A DNA stretch of 64,000 bases from Hibiscus mutabilis (GCA_019671005.1 CM033744.1:14934128-14998127), one strand, 5' to 3'. Shown: positions 10,043 to 22,700, numbered from the stretch's first letter. A program made the numbers and translations. Notes: generated from the sequence alone by a model not told the origin.

Positions 10043-10058
10043 TGGTGCTATCAGAGCC
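10043..10058 (+). promoter_or_regulatory. Primer-binding site, Met-type variant
   Basis: TGGTGCTATCAGAGCC, 2 nt after the LTR end, is the usual TGGTATCAGAGCC with two extra bases. Confidence 0.7.
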
Positions 10059-10316
10059 AGGTTTACGATAATTGGGAGTTAGTAAGGTTGTTGTAATGTT
10101 GTTGTAATTTTTAATTTGTTGTTTGTGATGCACATTGATTGTAATATGCACGGTGGTTGCTTTATGCCATATTGAGGGGAAATTTGGGAAACCTATTGCC
10201 TTATTATTATAGTTTGAAATGTTTTGGTTTTGAAATGGAAATCTTGGATCCTTGCTTGAAGCTGGCCTGACTATTTTGTTTTGAGATGATTATCATGCCT
10301 TATATATATTTTTAGC

Positions 10317-11400
10317 ATGATGGGACCGAGGAGAAAGTTGCAATCTGGTATGATTGCTGCTGCCGTTGGGCAGGGAAACAAGGAGGATGTTATACCTCTA
10401 GAGGGTTGCCACTGCGCTCACCTAATCCACCTGTGAATGTGGAGCAAGTACCACCTGTGCCAGCTGGACCAGGGATAAATGACATGGCGCCTTTGATTCA
10501 GGCCATGAATGGTGTGTTCCAGGCAGCAGTGGCGGATGTTCATGTACCGGCACCAGTGGTTGGGCAGACAGGTTTGTCGTTAGGGCGTCTTCGCAGTCTG
10601 GGCAGAGTTGAGTTCTGTGGTTTAGCACCAGAGGCTTCTGAGGATTGGTTGGCCAGTACAGAGAGGATATTGAGCCAGATAGGTTGTTCTGATGCCGTAA
10701 GCTGGGATGTACTTTGTCTCTGTTATAGGGAGATGTCTATACATGGTGGACTACCATAATATCAGGATGGTAACCGAGGATGTAACCTGGGAGTTCTTTT
10801 ATGGTGCTTTTTGAAAGAAGTACCAAGGAGTTTGGTATCAAGACGAGAAAAAGAGAGAGTTTATGGCTCTTGCGTAGGGCAATTTGTCTATTTCTAAGTA
10901 TGAGGTACAGGTTGTGAGGCTGAGCCGGTATGCACCTGAGTTAGTCCTTGACGAGCGTCAGCGATGTGATTATTTCTGCTACGGGCTGGTGCAGGAGTTT
11001 AAAACATACATGCTTGCTATTGAATATACCAATTTTGATGTGCTGGTTATGCGAGCCAAGGAAATTGAGAAGAACCTTGGTTTGGCTTCTGGGTCATGAA
11101 GCTTTAGCTCTGGTAAGATAGTGGTTGATTCCAGTTTTGGCAGTGGTCAGGCCAATAGACACCGTGATAGGAGGTATTGCCCTAAGTCGAGGCGTGGTGG
11201 AGGTGTTGTTGGTCGTGGAGCGTAGGGGCTGGGTGTACAGGTTAGAGCTTCAGATAACACTTGTTGGGTTTGTGGATCGAATAATCATCTGAGGCGAGAT
11301 TGTCCATGTTTGGCCAAAAAGGGTTAGGCACCTGTGGCTGTTATGGCCAATGCTTGTTGGAGTTGTGGGTCTGGTGACCATATGAGACGTGATTGTCCTT
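10317..11400 (+). pseudogene. Gypsy gag with two zinc knuckles
   Basis: The first ATG pair is at 10317, and the frame shifts near 10405. Gag words follow: VEFCGLAPEASEDWLASTERIL, then ITWEEFY-like, then KREFMAL, NLSISKYEVQVVRLSRYAPEL and IEYTNFDVLVMRAKEIE. This is the Retrotrans_gag domain that builds the particle shell. Two CCHC knuckles follow, CWVCGSNNHLRRDC at 11262-11303 and CWSCGSGDHMRRDC at 11355-11396. Both keep all metal ligands and probably bind the element RNA. Several stops and frameshifts break it (for example near 10759, 10876, 11099 and 11223). Confidence 0.88.
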
Positions 11401-11599
11401 TGTTAGCTAGAGGTGGGCAGGGTGTTGCGCCTGTTATTGCTCTATAGAGAGGCCGTGGTCGTGACTGTGGGTCATTTCAGTGCAGAGATAGTGGGCAGAG
11501 GACTATGGCTCATACCGTTGCTATCTAGCCTGAGAGAGATGAACCGGCTAGGGTGTATGCGCACTGTGAGGGCTGCAATGACTCCAATGTGTTGCAGGT

Positions 11600-11960
11600 A
11601 CTTTCACTTTGCAGTCTTCGCCGTTGTATTCTTTGGTTGATTCTGGTTCTACTCATTCATATATCTTGAGTGAGCATGCGCAGTTGCTTGATATATCTAT
11701 TGAAATTCTTAATGTGGGTGTTAGAGTGACCAGTTCTCTTGGTGAGATAGTTGTGGTTAGAAGGTTGATCGTAGATGTTTGTTGATGGTTCAGGGTCATG
11801 TTTTTGCCATGGATTTGATGGAGTTGCCATTCCATTGTTTTGATGTTATTTTGGGCATAGATTTGTTGACCGAGCATAGGGATGTGGTAGATTTTGAGAC
11901 CAAATGATTATCCTTGAGGTTATTGGATAATTTTAAGGTGATGGTTGTAGGTGATAATAC
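11600..11960 (+). pseudogene. Gypsy aspartic protease
   Basis: LVDSGSTHSYI at about 11632 carries the DSG catalytic triad of retropepsins. It is followed by VRVTSSLGE, then MDLMELPFHCFDVILGIDLL at the second loop, the usual ending of Tekay protease. The domain would release gag and pol products. A stop near 11783 and a frame change break it. It lies between the second zinc knuckle and the RT, as in the clade. Confidence 0.8.
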
Positions 11961-11979
11961 TAAGTTATTGTCTAATGTT

Positions 11980-12885
11980 GTTTCGGCTTTGGAAGAGAGT
12001 TGAATGTTGGATTATGGATTCCAGGCTTTCTTGGCCGATGTTATGAATCTGGGTTCAAAGGAGTTGAGGGTGCAGGATATTCGCACAATGTGCGATTTTT
12101 TGGGTGTTTTTTTGGAAGAGTTGTCGGGGTTGCCACCCGATCGTGAGGTAAAGTTTGGCATTGAGATCTTTGCGGTTACGGCACCAATGTCTATTGCTCC
12201 GTATCGCATGACCCGGAAGGAGTTGAAAATGCAACTGCAATAGTTGCTTGATCGAGGTTTTCATTAGACCTAGTATTTCACCGTAGGGTGCACTGGTGTT
12301 GTTTGTGAAGAAGAAGAATGGTACGTTACGGATGTGTATAAATTATCGATAACTGAATAAGTTGACGATAAAGAACAAGTATCTTTTGCTGTTGATAGAT
12401 TACCTGTTTGATCAGTTTAGGGGTACGTCGGTGTTCTCTAAGATAGATTTGAGGTCTGGGTACTACCAGTTGAAGGTGAAAGATGTGGATGTGCCCAAGA
12501 TAGCTTTTCATACGAGGTACAGGCATTATGAGTTTTTGGTGATACCGTTTGGTTTGACCAATGCACCGGCTGCTTTTATAGACATGATGAATCGGGTGTT
12601 CCATGAGTTTTTAGATCAGTTTGAGGTCATGTTTATCGATGATATCCTTGTGTACTCTCGTACCGAGGAGGATCATGATAGACATTTGCGGATTGTGCTT
12701 CAGACATTGTTGGCTAATCAGTTGGATGCCAAGTTAAGCAAGTGTGAGTTCTGGCTTAAGGAGGTTGTTTTCCTTAGGCATGTTGTGTCGGCCGAGGGGA
12801 TTTGTGTTGATCCGCACAAGATTGAGGTCGTGATGAGTTAGAAGGTGCCTAAATCTGTGACAGAATTTTAGAGTTTTCTTGCTTT
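11980..12885 (+). pseudogene. Gypsy reverse transcriptase
   Basis: The N-terminal words include LSGLPPDREVKFGIE and IAPYRMTRKELK. The palm follows with FSKIDLRSGYYQLKV, TRYRHYEFLVIPFGLTNAPA and the active-site motif MFIDDILVYS at about 12630. C-terminal words are KLSKCEFWLKEVVFL and VSAEGICVDPHKIEVV. All three catalytic Asp positions are kept. At least six stops are present, for example at 12241, 12267, 12292, 12838 and 12869. Several fall where relatives have Gln, Arg or Trp, as expected for cytosine deamination. Confidence 0.92.
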
Positions 12886-13440
12886 GGCTGGTTATTACCG
12901 TAGGTTTGTTGAAGGGTTTTCTAGTATAACTACTTTGTTGACCAAGTTGTTGCAAAAGAATGTTCGTTTCGAGTGGTCGGAGGATAGACAACGAGCTTTT
13001 AAAAGGTTGAAGGAAGCTTTGACACGAGCTCCAGTCTTGGTTCAACCAGAATCAGGGAAAGAGTTCGTTGTCTATAGTGATGCGTCCTATGTTAGGCTTG
13101 GTTGCGTGTTGATGCATGAGGGTAAGGTAGTTGCGTATGCATCTCGGTAGTTGAAGGTGCATGAGCGTAATTACCCTACTCATGATCTTGAACTTGCCAC
13201 AATTATGCTTGCCTTGAAAATCTGGAGGCATTACCTTTATGGCGAGAAATGTGCGGTTTACACGGATCATAAGAGTTTGAAGTATCTGATGTCGTAGAAG
13301 GAGTTGAATCTTAGGCAGTGAAGGTGGTTAGAGTTTCTTAAAGATTATGATCTATCTATCGAATATCACTCGGGCAAAGCTAATGTTGTGGCTAATGCTT
13401 TGAGTAAGAAAGCTGTTGTAGAGTTGAGAGCTATGTTTGC
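12886..13440 (+). pseudogene. Gypsy RNase H
   Basis: AGYYRRFVEGFS leads from RT into RNase H. The words FVVYSDASYVRLGCVLM, VVAYASR, NYPTHDLELATIMLALKIWRHYL, YTDHKSLKYLM and KANVVANALS include the acidic residues that hold the metal ions (D in SDAS, E in HDLELA, D in YTDH). It would remove the RNA template. Stops at 13148, 13297 and 13319 interrupt it. Confidence 0.9.
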
Positions 13441-14560
13441 TCGGTCAAGTGTGACGTGTGACGGTGGGCTGTTGGCTGAGTTGCTAGTGAAACCGTCCTT
13501 GTCACAGTTGATTAAGGAGAAGCAACTATATGATCAGAGTTTGGAAACGCATGTGAAGGATGTCATGTATGGGAATCCTGCGGATTTTCATTTTAATGAT
13601 GATGGACTGTTGTGTTTTAAAGGTCGGGTTGTGGTGCCTGAAGATAAGTAGTTGAGGCGTATCATTTTGACCAAAGCGCATGCTAGTCCTTTTACTATAC
13701 ATCTCGGTAGAACTATGATGTATTGAGGTTTGAAGGAAGTGTATTATTGGGTTGGCTTAAAGAAAGATGTGGCTGGTTTTGTTGCTCGATGCATGATATG
13801 TCAGGGAGTGAAAGCTGAGCATCAGTTTCCTTCCGGGTTGTTGCAACCATTGAGGATACCAGAATAGAAGTGGGAAAGAATCACTATGGATTTAGTGTCT
13901 GGGTTGCCTTTGACACATACCAAAAAGGATTCCATTTGGGTGTTGATTGATTTACGAAGTGTGAGCATTTTGTGCCAGTGCATACGACGTATACCTTAGA
14001 TAGGTTGGCCGATCTGTACATATCTGAGATTGCGTGTTTGCACGGGGTGCCCAAATCTATAATTTCCGATAGAGATCCACGTTTTACAGTAAAGTTTTGG
14101 GAGAGCTTGCATCGTGCTCTAGGAACTCGACTGAATTTCAATACTTCTTATCATTCTCAAATGGATGGACAGTCGGAGCGTGTGATACAGGTCTTGGAGG
14201 ATATGTTGAGGTGATGTATCATTGAGTTCCAGGGAACATGGGAAAAGCAATTACCTTTGGTGGAGTTTTCTTATAATAACAGTTATCAGGCTAGTATACA
14301 GATGGCACCGTATGAGGCTTTATATGGTAGGAAGAGTCGTACACTGTTGTGTTGGGCTGAAGTTGGGGAAAAACACGTTTCGATGCTTGATGTGTTGAAA
14401 GACACCAATGAAAAGGTGAAGTTGGTATGTGAGCGCTTGAGAGCAGCTTCGGATGGTTAGAAATCCTACGCGAATTTGAAGCGTAGAGATATAGAGTATG
14501 TTGTTGGTGATCGAGTGCTTTTGAAGGTGTCACCTTGGAAGAAGGTGATGCGTTTTGGGC
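13441..14560 (+). pseudogene. Gypsy integrase
   Basis: The N-terminal zinc-binding part includes HLGRTMMY and CMICQGVKAEHQ. The catalytic core has ITMDLVSGLP (first Asp), IISDRDPRF (second Asp) and YHSQMDGQSERVIQ (Glu), so the DDE triad is visible. GTWEKQLPLVEFSYNNSYQAS and MAPYEALYGR follow, then the basic LLKVSPWKKVMRFGRK at the C-terminus. It would insert the DNA copy. Stops at 13649, 13726, 13866, 14212, 14458 and 14566 break it. The core is closely related to the separate integrase fragment at 27419. Confidence 0.9.
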
Positions 14561-14950
14561 GGAAATAAAAGCTTAGCCCGAGGTTTATTGGACTATACAA
14601 GGTGGTTGAGCGTGTGGGTCATGTTGCTTATCGTTTGAGGTTACCTCCTGAGTTGGAGAGGATTCATGATGTGTTTCATTTTTTGATGTTGTTGAGGTAT
14701 CGGTTTGATCCATCGCGTGTTATACCGGTAGAGGATATTGAGTTAAGGCTATATCTATCTTTCGATGAGGAACCGGTGGAGATTCTTGACACCAGCAGTA
14801 AGGTTCTGCGTGGTAAGATGGTTTAGCATGTTAAGGTGTTGTGGAGTCACCGCGGAGTTGAGGATGCCACGTGGGAACGCAAGACGGACATGTTGGAACA
14901 GTTTTCGCATTTGTTTCCTCCAGGTAAAATTTCAAGGACAAAATTTCTTA
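14561..14950 (+). pseudogene. Integrase C-terminus and chromodomain
   Basis: LSPRFIGLYKVVERVGHVAYRL and ELERIHDVFHFLMLLRY are the integrase tail. EEPVEILDTSSKVLRGKMV, then a stop, then HVKVLWSHRGVEDATWE is a chromodomain-like fold. In chromoviruses it is thought to steer integration to marked chromatin. The frame ends with LFPPGKISRTKF just before the polypurine tract. Confidence 0.85.
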
Positions 14951-14963
14951 AGTGGGGGAGAGT
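14950..14963 (+). promoter_or_regulatory. Polypurine tract
   Basis: A purine run (AAGTGGGGGAGAG) sits directly before the 3' LTR start TGTAACGCC. It is the usual plus-strand primer site. Confidence 0.8.
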
Positions 14964-17886
14964 TGTAACGCCCCAGTTTTGGGGTTAGCGGTTTAAAGGC
15001 TTGTTAGACAGTCCGGTGGAAAGGGTTAGGGATTTGAGTCAGATTCGGGAGTAAATATTATTGTGGAAGATAAAAATATGGAAAATGGTTAAAAATCATG
15101 TTTTAATATATGAAAAATATTGGTGAAATCAATTTTGGAAAATGGGATTTGGAAGGGTGACATTTTGGTTAGTGACTAAAATGTAATTTTTGAAAACTGT
15201 TTTTAAAGGTGACTATATTGTAAAGGATCAAATCCTTAGAATCCTTAAGTAGATATTTTACCAAGTTGTTGCTGGTGGTTTCTCCCCTCAATTAAGACTT
15301 TTTAACACGAGCTTTTAAAGGTAATTAAAAGGAATTTTGATAATAAAAGTTCGTTATTGGTTTTAAAGAAATTTGACGTAAACTTTTTTCTCAACTTTTC
15401 CATCTACTTCTTTTCTGCCAAACACTCTTGTTTTCATCAAAATCCAGAGGTGAGAGATCTTTTTACTTGTATTCTTGATTTGTAATTGCTTCTTTACCTT
15501 TGATTTACAAAGCCTCATTGAAATCTTGTGTTTTCTAGCTTTAATCAATCAATTGAGGGAGAAATCACAGAATAGAGGTAAGGCTCGTTCTTCTCCTCTA
15601 TTGATGGTTCTTTATTGATATTCCCAAGTATTTGATCCTTGATTTATGGTTTATAATCTGATTTTGTGTTTTTATAAAGATTAATTGATTTATTTGGGTT
15701 CAAATGATGAAACAGTGGAAGATCGAAATTGGATCTGTTTTCCAGTGATGAGGATCGATTTTAAACATATATTGGATGTTTTATAAAGTTGATAAGTTTT
15801 CTTAACAATGGAATCCCGAAACTCTTGAATCTCTAATTGTTTAGATTGTTAGATTTGTGTTTTTGTGGAGTTATGGTGGCTGGAAGTATATAGATGAAAT
15901 AATCATGTTTTTAGATGTTATTAGATGTTAATGGAAGTGTTAGATTGATAGATTGTGGTTGGGTTGTGCTTGGAAAGAGTTAGATGATGATTTCAGTTGT
16001 TGTGGTTGGGTATTTGTGAAATGATTGTGAGGTTTTGCAAGGAATTATTGTTGCAGTGATGTGAATGCACTGAGATGCATTAACCCTCTGTTGTAATGTG
16101 GTTAAAATAGGGGAGGTTGATCCGAAAGTGATCGGTGAATCTTTGGAGGTTTCGGACGCTTGAATTCGCGTCGGTGAATTGAGGTTTCGCATATCGATGA
16201 GTGAGAACGTGGATTTCAGCTTTGAAATGATTTAAAGGTGGTTTATGGGAGTTTAAATTAAGCTTGAAACGCTGTTTTAAACTCAAAAGTAAGTATGACG
16301 TGGTTTTCTCTCTCGGTCGTGCTTTTATGAAATAGTTTTATGCACTTGTTTGATATACATTGTACCTATTGTTTAAGCATGTTTTAAAGTATGTGAGATA
16401 CTATTTTTGATCATCAAATGATGATGGATACTCGTGGTAAGTGATCAATGTAAGTATATGGTTTATACTTGAGTTTTAAGCATGTGTTGTTGCTTGGAAA
16501 ATGGTTTGTTTAATGCTTGTAAAAACAGTGAGGTAATTGGTAAATGGTGAATTATATTGGCAAGTGATGAGGTTTTAAAAAAATTGTTATCGGATATAGT
16601 AGGCCGGCCATAGGATTGATAGTGCACTATAATAAGTCGCCTTGGATGTTGAGGGGTTTTGATTTGGTGTATCGAAAACCCATCAAGTACCCTAACGGTC
16701 AAGGGGTTATATGGTACCGTAAACTCCCGTTAGTAGATTAAGCATCAAATAGATGATTGGGGTTGGTGTCCCCATGAGTTGTAAATTGTACTCGGTTGGT
16801 AATGTACCACGATTGTGATTGTATCGTTATTCCGGTTGAGATGGCTTGAAGTGTTGGGAGAACACCTATTGAATCCGTGTATCCGATGAACTATTTTGGA
16901 AATGGAATTTGGTTAATAATCACTTGTAAGCCAATATAATTGTTAATGTATCATTGAAAGGTTTATGTTGTATAATGTGATTTATACATGTTTACTCTTT
17001 AAGCTTTGCATATGGTTGTTATGCATGGGAAAGCTTAAATTGAGGTTGAGCAATGGAATTTGTTGGTTGTTAGTGATACATGTTGTATATGGTTTAATAT
17101 GTTGGTTTTAAAAGTGTTAAGTGCATGGTTTTCAAGGCATGATAATGTTTTAATTGATGTTTAAAAGGTGATTGAAATGAGATTTCAATGTGTTGTTAAG
17201 AAATGGTTTTAATGCATTGATGGTATGTCGTTTTGAGCACTCCTCACTAAGCCTAGTGTGCTTACGCTCTCTTTGTCCATCAATGCTGAGAATTAAAGGT
17301 TCGAAAGGCAGCGGGAAGCGAGGGATCACAAGAAGACTTAGTATCAAAAGTATGTTTTGGATTAGACTATAAGTAATAAGGGCAATGTGATTTCCGTTGT
17401 TGTTTTTGGAGTTGTTTTGCTAAACTCCCTATTTGAGCAAGTTTGAGTTGCTGCTCTAGGTTTGTAAAAGCCTATTATGGTTTGATTGTGGTGATGTTTG
17501 AGATTTCATTTTTTGCTTGCTTTGGTTTTTAGGGAGCATGCCTCTAGATTTACATTTGAAGCATGAAGCCATGAATTGATGTTGAAACTATATTGTTTCG
17601 ATGTTGTTTGATCCTTGAATATGTTGGATATAAGTTATAATCATGCTAGGGTATTTTGGTATGTTCGAAAGCATGTTAAACCAACAAAAGTGGACATTAC
17701 AGGCCCAAGAGTACCGGTACAGGTGTCCCTATTTCGGTACGAGTAAGCCATTTTAGGCTTAGCGTACCGGTACGCGGGCAAGCGTTTCGGTATAGGCTTA
17801 GGCAAATTTGGCCAGCATTTCGGTACGCGAGGAGATGTTTCGATACAACATAGTGTTTTTATGAAGGGCATTTTGGTACGCGTATG
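14964..17886 (+). repeat. Tekay-like 3' LTR, 3'-truncated
   Basis: It starts TGTAACGCCCC after the polypurine tract. From 16517 on it is a near copy of 8158-9545. It is cut at about 17886, inside dyad cluster E, where an Ogre/Tat gag fragment begins, so the last 0.5 kb (R-U5) is lost. Frames inside it look random. Confidence 0.9.
17711..17881. repeat. Palindromic dyad cluster E in gypsy U3
   Basis: Three full modules, all with a 10-bp spacer (first GTACCGGTAC, 10 bp, ATTTCGGTAC). A half module follows, cut by the junction at 17886. It corresponds to cluster D. Confidence 0.85.
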
Positions 17887-18645
17887 AAGGCCGATACCGG
17901 GTTGGCCTTCTTCTTCAAACGCTCGAATAAGTCCAAGATGGCTACATCAATGTTTCCCAAAACTCTAGGGAAAATGATCAAACCATAGATCCCCAAAGCG
18001 ATAAATCCATCTTCATGACTTCATCTGGGTGTGTTGGTATGATATTTTGGATGCACTCTCATGAGAAAGCGGTGTTATCACCTCGAACATGAATCAAACC
18101 CTTAACCCAATCTTCGCTCATCCCGACCAACGTTCTAAGCTTCAAAGGATAATTTTGAGACCTAGACGGTTTCGTGTAAATCTAATTTTCATGAATGTTC
18201 TTATGATTAAGCAAAGCTGTATATTTTTCGATCGTAGGCATCAAATCATTCCCATTGAAGGTGAAGCAACAGAAGGCCGGATTTCAAAACTGAAAGATAG
18301 CTGGAAGCATAGGCTGATTGTTTCGAACATACATCAATTGTGCTATGTCACCATAATTTTCTCGGAACAAATTTTGCAGTCGTCGGTCTTATCCTTCCCA
18401 AATCTGTTTCAGATCCCATAGGTCATTTGTTGTAGACTGACATATGTGTATCCCGCCACAATGCGCTCACCTGGCACACTATCACCTTGAACTCTTTGGT
18501 TGACTTCAGACCAATGTCAAACATCAGAATTGATTTCTTCCTTCTTGAGGTACCTTTTATCCATAGCGAAAGATTTCGACTTTGGCAAACCACTCGAATC
18601 AATACCTTCATGTTATGCAATGCACATGCAAAATAAGACAAGAAG
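17886..18645 (-). pseudogene. Ogre/Tat-type gag, N-terminal part
   Basis: Read on the minus strand from about 18640: GIDSSGLPKSKSFAMDKRYL, then FTFNGNDLMPTIEKYTALL. Near the junction it gives FIALGIYGLIIFPRVLGNID, VAILDLFERLKKKANPVSA. These are hallmark phrases of the Ogre/Tat gag. It lies downstream of the tRNA-Arg-type primer-binding site at 19221-19240, as expected. Several stops (for example near 18528, 18418, 18285 and 18185) make it dead. It breaks off at 17886 where the gypsy LTR fragment begins, so protease and pol of this element are absent. Confidence 0.8.
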
Positions 18646-19220
18646 AAAACGAATCAGTACCGGATAAAATTAAAAAGCATATAAAAAAGAAGCAAGAATT
18701 TAAATCAAACAACACAACCCTATTTACATCCTTTCTAAAAACCTAGGTTTAACTGTATGGCTCTAAAAGGGGTGGCTTTCTATGTTTTCTACATGTAGTT
18801 TTGGTTCTAAACGGTACCCGAACTGTCCTCGCTGTCCTCTTCTAAAGAGTAGAAAGGCCCCCGGTCATCACCCATTATAGGCTCTTTTCAACCAAGTTCA
18901 ATTCAGGGGGATCCTTTTGCTATGTTCGTACGGGGAAACAATATTCCCACGAAAACACAGTGTAGTCGAGCCCCAAAGGTACTTACTAGGCCCATACGGA
19001 GGAACAATATCCACATGAAAGCAGTAGCGTTTCCCCCCACTTAAAAATGGGTTTAAATGTCAATTTTTAAATGCGTTAAAATAGACTCGCATTTATAAAC
19101 GGATATCAATTTAATCGTCACTTTATTTCACAATTTTCGATATTAATAAAGCGGTAATTATTACTTTTGTTCTTTTTGAAAAATGGCCCGACTCACTTTA
19201 GTTTTAAAAATTAAAATCGG
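18646..19220 (-). other. Ogre/Tat 5' leader, no gene
   Basis: This is the stretch between the primer-binding site and gag. Short frames here show no domain. It ends in TCGGTCCCCAGCAG next to the PBS. Confidence 0.5.
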
Positions 19221-19240
19221 TCCCCAGCAGAGTCGCCAGC
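19221..19240 (-). promoter_or_regulatory. Primer-binding site, tRNA-Arg type (Ogre/Tat)
   Basis: The minus strand reads GCTGGCGACTCTGCTGGGGA, the characteristic Ogre/Tat primer-binding site, directly beside the LTR end. Confidence 0.85.
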
Positions 19241-22200
19241 TGTAGCGACCTTTTTTCTGAAAAATTTTAAAAGTTTCGAATATATAGGATTGCTAGAAAA
19301 AGGAGTAATAGGGTTCCTTTTTTTATTTTTTTGAAAATATTTGGAAAATGGGAAATTCTTTAAAAATTCATGGTTTTGAAAAACAATAAAACTTAGAGTC
19401 GCCATCAGCCACTGAGGTAGGCCGGGCACCATAAAACCAGAGATTTGATAAAACATGGTTCGGGAGTAGGTTACAGATGGGGAAGGTTTTGGCACCCCCA
19501 CACCGCCCAAAAATTGGTACCGTAAAAAGAAAATAAATAATTACCGCTTTGTTAATATTGAACTTTCTAAATTAAAGTGACGATTAAATTAAAATCCGGT
19601 TATACATGCGAGTAAATTTTAAGGGCCTCGTTATTCGAAAGTAAACAGCAAGACCACCATCACTACGTTGATACTAGCCGCATTTACTTCCGAATAAAAA
19701 GGCATCGCATTAATCATAATTTAATATTCGAATGCAATTTTAAAAGACATCGCTAATAAGCAAAAGCATGATAAATATAAATAAAGGCATGAAACAAAAA
19801 TACACATAAAGGATTTCAAACATCAAATGCTAAGACATTATATGGCATGAAAACTATATTTTATGGACATGGGATTATAAATATAAGCCTTTATATATAC
19901 GTCTAAACACATGCGTACAAGAAAGATGACAGTAGCTATGTACATATTCAATCATACTTTACACATATATAAAGCATATCGTATTACCATACACCATATG
20001 AAAAATAGTTTTATAATATATACATATGTCAACCGTATATCCTATACTATATAATATATACTTATCGAATCATAATATTCACATACCCACACACATATCT
20101 TTACCACTTAACAGTATACACATATTATATGTCCTATACTATACACAAATAATATATACTGTTATAGCTTACGTAAAACATATATTTAATACATATTAAC
20201 AAATATTATACATATAAACTAAATAAAACTAATATATAGCATATGAGAAAAACAGAGTAACATATACAAATACAAATTAGTATAAAAAGGCACGTATATG
20301 AGTATATATAAAGTAAAATATACGCTATAATACTATGTACACAAGATACTGAAAAAAGGCATACAAACACGTATACATTTCGCATGGCCAATACACATAA
20401 TCTAAAAAAAAATACATGTGATGTACAAGGATGCAAATGCGAACAAAATCGAACGAAAAGGCATAAAATCTAAACAAATAAGCGAAACAAAATTTAATCA
20501 TGACAAAATGGATTGAAAAATAACGGAAGTCAAATGCTAGGAAAAGATTAACTATGCATATGCTGGGATCCAAATAAAACCAAATAATTTTAAAAAGGGT
20601 GAAGGGGGAGTTAAAACATTGGAATTTGGGGCTGAATGAAGTAAAAAACAAGTTTTAGGGACCAAATGGAAAGTTAAACCACTGAATTTAGGGATTAAAT
20701 TGCAACAAAATTGGAATTTTCAGGGACTGAAAGGGATATTTACCCATTTGTAATCGGATTAAAATGACGGGGACGGCATTTCGAAGCGATTGAAAATTGT
20801 AAGGACCGATGATGTAATTTATAAAAGCGAAATGGATAGAAAAGTAACTTGAAAACACGGAGTGGCATAAGCGGAATGAACCCATTTTAGAAAACCACAA
20901 TCAGAATGAAAACGAGATGAAATTGAAATTTGTCAAAACTTTGGAGAGACTGATAGGGTGATTTGAAAAAGCAAAAACCCTCCATGTGTGAATAGAGAGA
21001 TGCGGAGGGTTCAAAAATGGGATTAGCCCATTTTTAGAATCCTAAAAAAATGCATAAAAGGATCTTGCCGGCTCTTAGAAATCCCTTTTGGCCATTTTAC
21101 ATTTGAAAAACCCAGAAATGCTTAATTTCTTTCAAAACGCTTTCAACAAATTTCAGAATCCTCTCAACCCTCACCCGAGAGCTACCACAGATCCGCCGTG
21201 CCGGCCACTGTGAACCACGACAGAAACCAAAAACCTCGTCTTTGAAATAAGAACCTTGAAACTTTTTTTAAAAATCGAGTTAAAAAAACCTCCTTTTTTG
21301 AGACCGAGAGTAAAAAAAGCCCTTGTTGTTCGATCTGAAAACCCACGATGGATCTCCCTTTTCCACTGGTTCACCACGACGGCCGAAAGGCCATGGCTTG
21401 TTATCAAAGAGGAAGGTCAAACGACCTGGTAAGACAAACCGACGACCGGTCACTAAGGTAAAACTAAACCTAAAGCTCTTTTCCTTTACTTTATGCTTCG
21501 AAATAAAAGAAGAGAAGATACCTCAAAGCTTTCTTTTTTTGTATTTGATTTCTGTTAATTCCCTATTTGGGTTTACAACCATATTGGGCTCCCTTTATAC
21601 CGAGAAATACCAAGGGTAAAATAAAATGAAAAATAACTTTGTCTAAAATCCGTTTTAACATTATTTGTTTGCATGTGAATCCACCCTTGAGCTTGTCTCT
21701 GAACTTTCCATTTTTTGCATTCCAATGATCTGTGTTTTTTTCGGCTGCATGTCGCTGCTACGCTTGATCGGGAAAGCTGGGAACTGGAGGAAGGTTGACT
21801 TCTGAAATGTCAGGCGCGTGAGCGCGTCAGATGCAGAACGGTCGGGGTGTCAACACACGCGGGAGACTTGATCTTGACCATTCGATGCAATCCAGATCGA
21901 ACGGCTGCACTGATGCGACGCCTGGGCTACCAGGGATCCATCCTAAGGTTTATGTCTGAGGGCTGATCTGGACCGTTTGATCTGCAGCCAGATCTAACGG
22001 TCCAGATTTGGCTGCGCAGAGATAAAAGAGAGGCATTAAGGCAGATCAATTAGGGTTTTTGATTGGGCTTTATGATTTAATTTATTTTGGCTCTGAAAAT
22101 GGGTCATGTGATGTATATTGTATAATATTTTTGGGTTTTTTTTTCTTTCTAAAACATGTAAATGGACTTTGTAAACAAAAAACACTTGGGTTTTTATTTA

Positions 22201-22700
22201 TTTATTTAATAATTTATTTTATTTTTTATATTTGTTTAATAATAATAATATAATAATGTCTTAAAATATAATAAGTAATAGTAATATAAGTACTAATAAT
22301 AATATAATAAAATGAAAATAACAATAAACGGAATTAGTACAAAAGCAAATAGTAATAATATTTTTGATTTTTTCTTTCTTTTCAAATCAAAATACCATAC
22401 ACGCATATACTTATAACAAACTAATACTAATTAGTGATTATTCTACTAGTAATATTTTTTTGGCTTTTAACTATAGATAGATAGTAATAATAAAGAAATA
22501 ATACGTATAATATTTTTGGGGTTTTTTACTCATAGTGACATATAATATAATAGTAATACTACTAATAAATATAGTATATTAATAATAATAATACCTTTTG
22601 TTTTGCATTAATAAATGATATATGTATAATATTAATTAAATATATAAAAGATAACTAAAGTCCATTATTCACAAAAAAAAAAGTTAATACCCCGTATAAA
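19241..22700 (-). repeat. Ogre/Tat 5' LTR
   Basis: The plus-strand view starts TGTAGCGACC beside the primer-binding site, which fixes one edge. The other edge is not certain, but composition changes near 22.7 kb. Ogre-like LTR phrases include GGTTCGGGAGTAGGTTACAG, GGGGAAGGTTTTGGCACCCC near 19480 and repeated GATCTAACGGTCCAGAT-type words at 21890-22010. An A+T-rich TAATAA-type tract occupies 22190-22630. Open frames inside are accidental. Confidence 0.65.

Larger units (their letters stand above)
8155..17886 (+). mobile_element. Tekay-like Ty3/gypsy retrotransposon, decayed
   Basis: Order: partial 5' LTR, Met-type primer-binding site, gag with two CCHC knuckles, protease, reverse transcriptase, RNase H, integrase, chromodomain-like tail, polypurine tract, and a 3' LTR starting TGTAACGCCCC. 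Integrase after RNase H makes it Ty3/gypsy, and the C-terminal chromodomain and 3.4-kb LTR fit the Tekay/Del clade. More than twenty in-frame stops are scattered through gag and pol, many at positions where relatives have CAG, CGA or TGG. The 3' LTR is cut at about 17886 by an Ogre/Tat gag fragment. Confidence 0.9.

Noticed and set aside
15980..16702. Several 60-80-codon minus-strand frames in the 3' LTR
   Set aside because: They lie antisense inside an LTR, lack domains and are not conserved in the other LTR copy.
20206..20900. Hydrophobic minus-strand frames that look like membrane proteins
   Set aside because: Phe/Cys/Tyr/Ile-rich frames produced by AT-rich Ogre/Tat LTR sequence.
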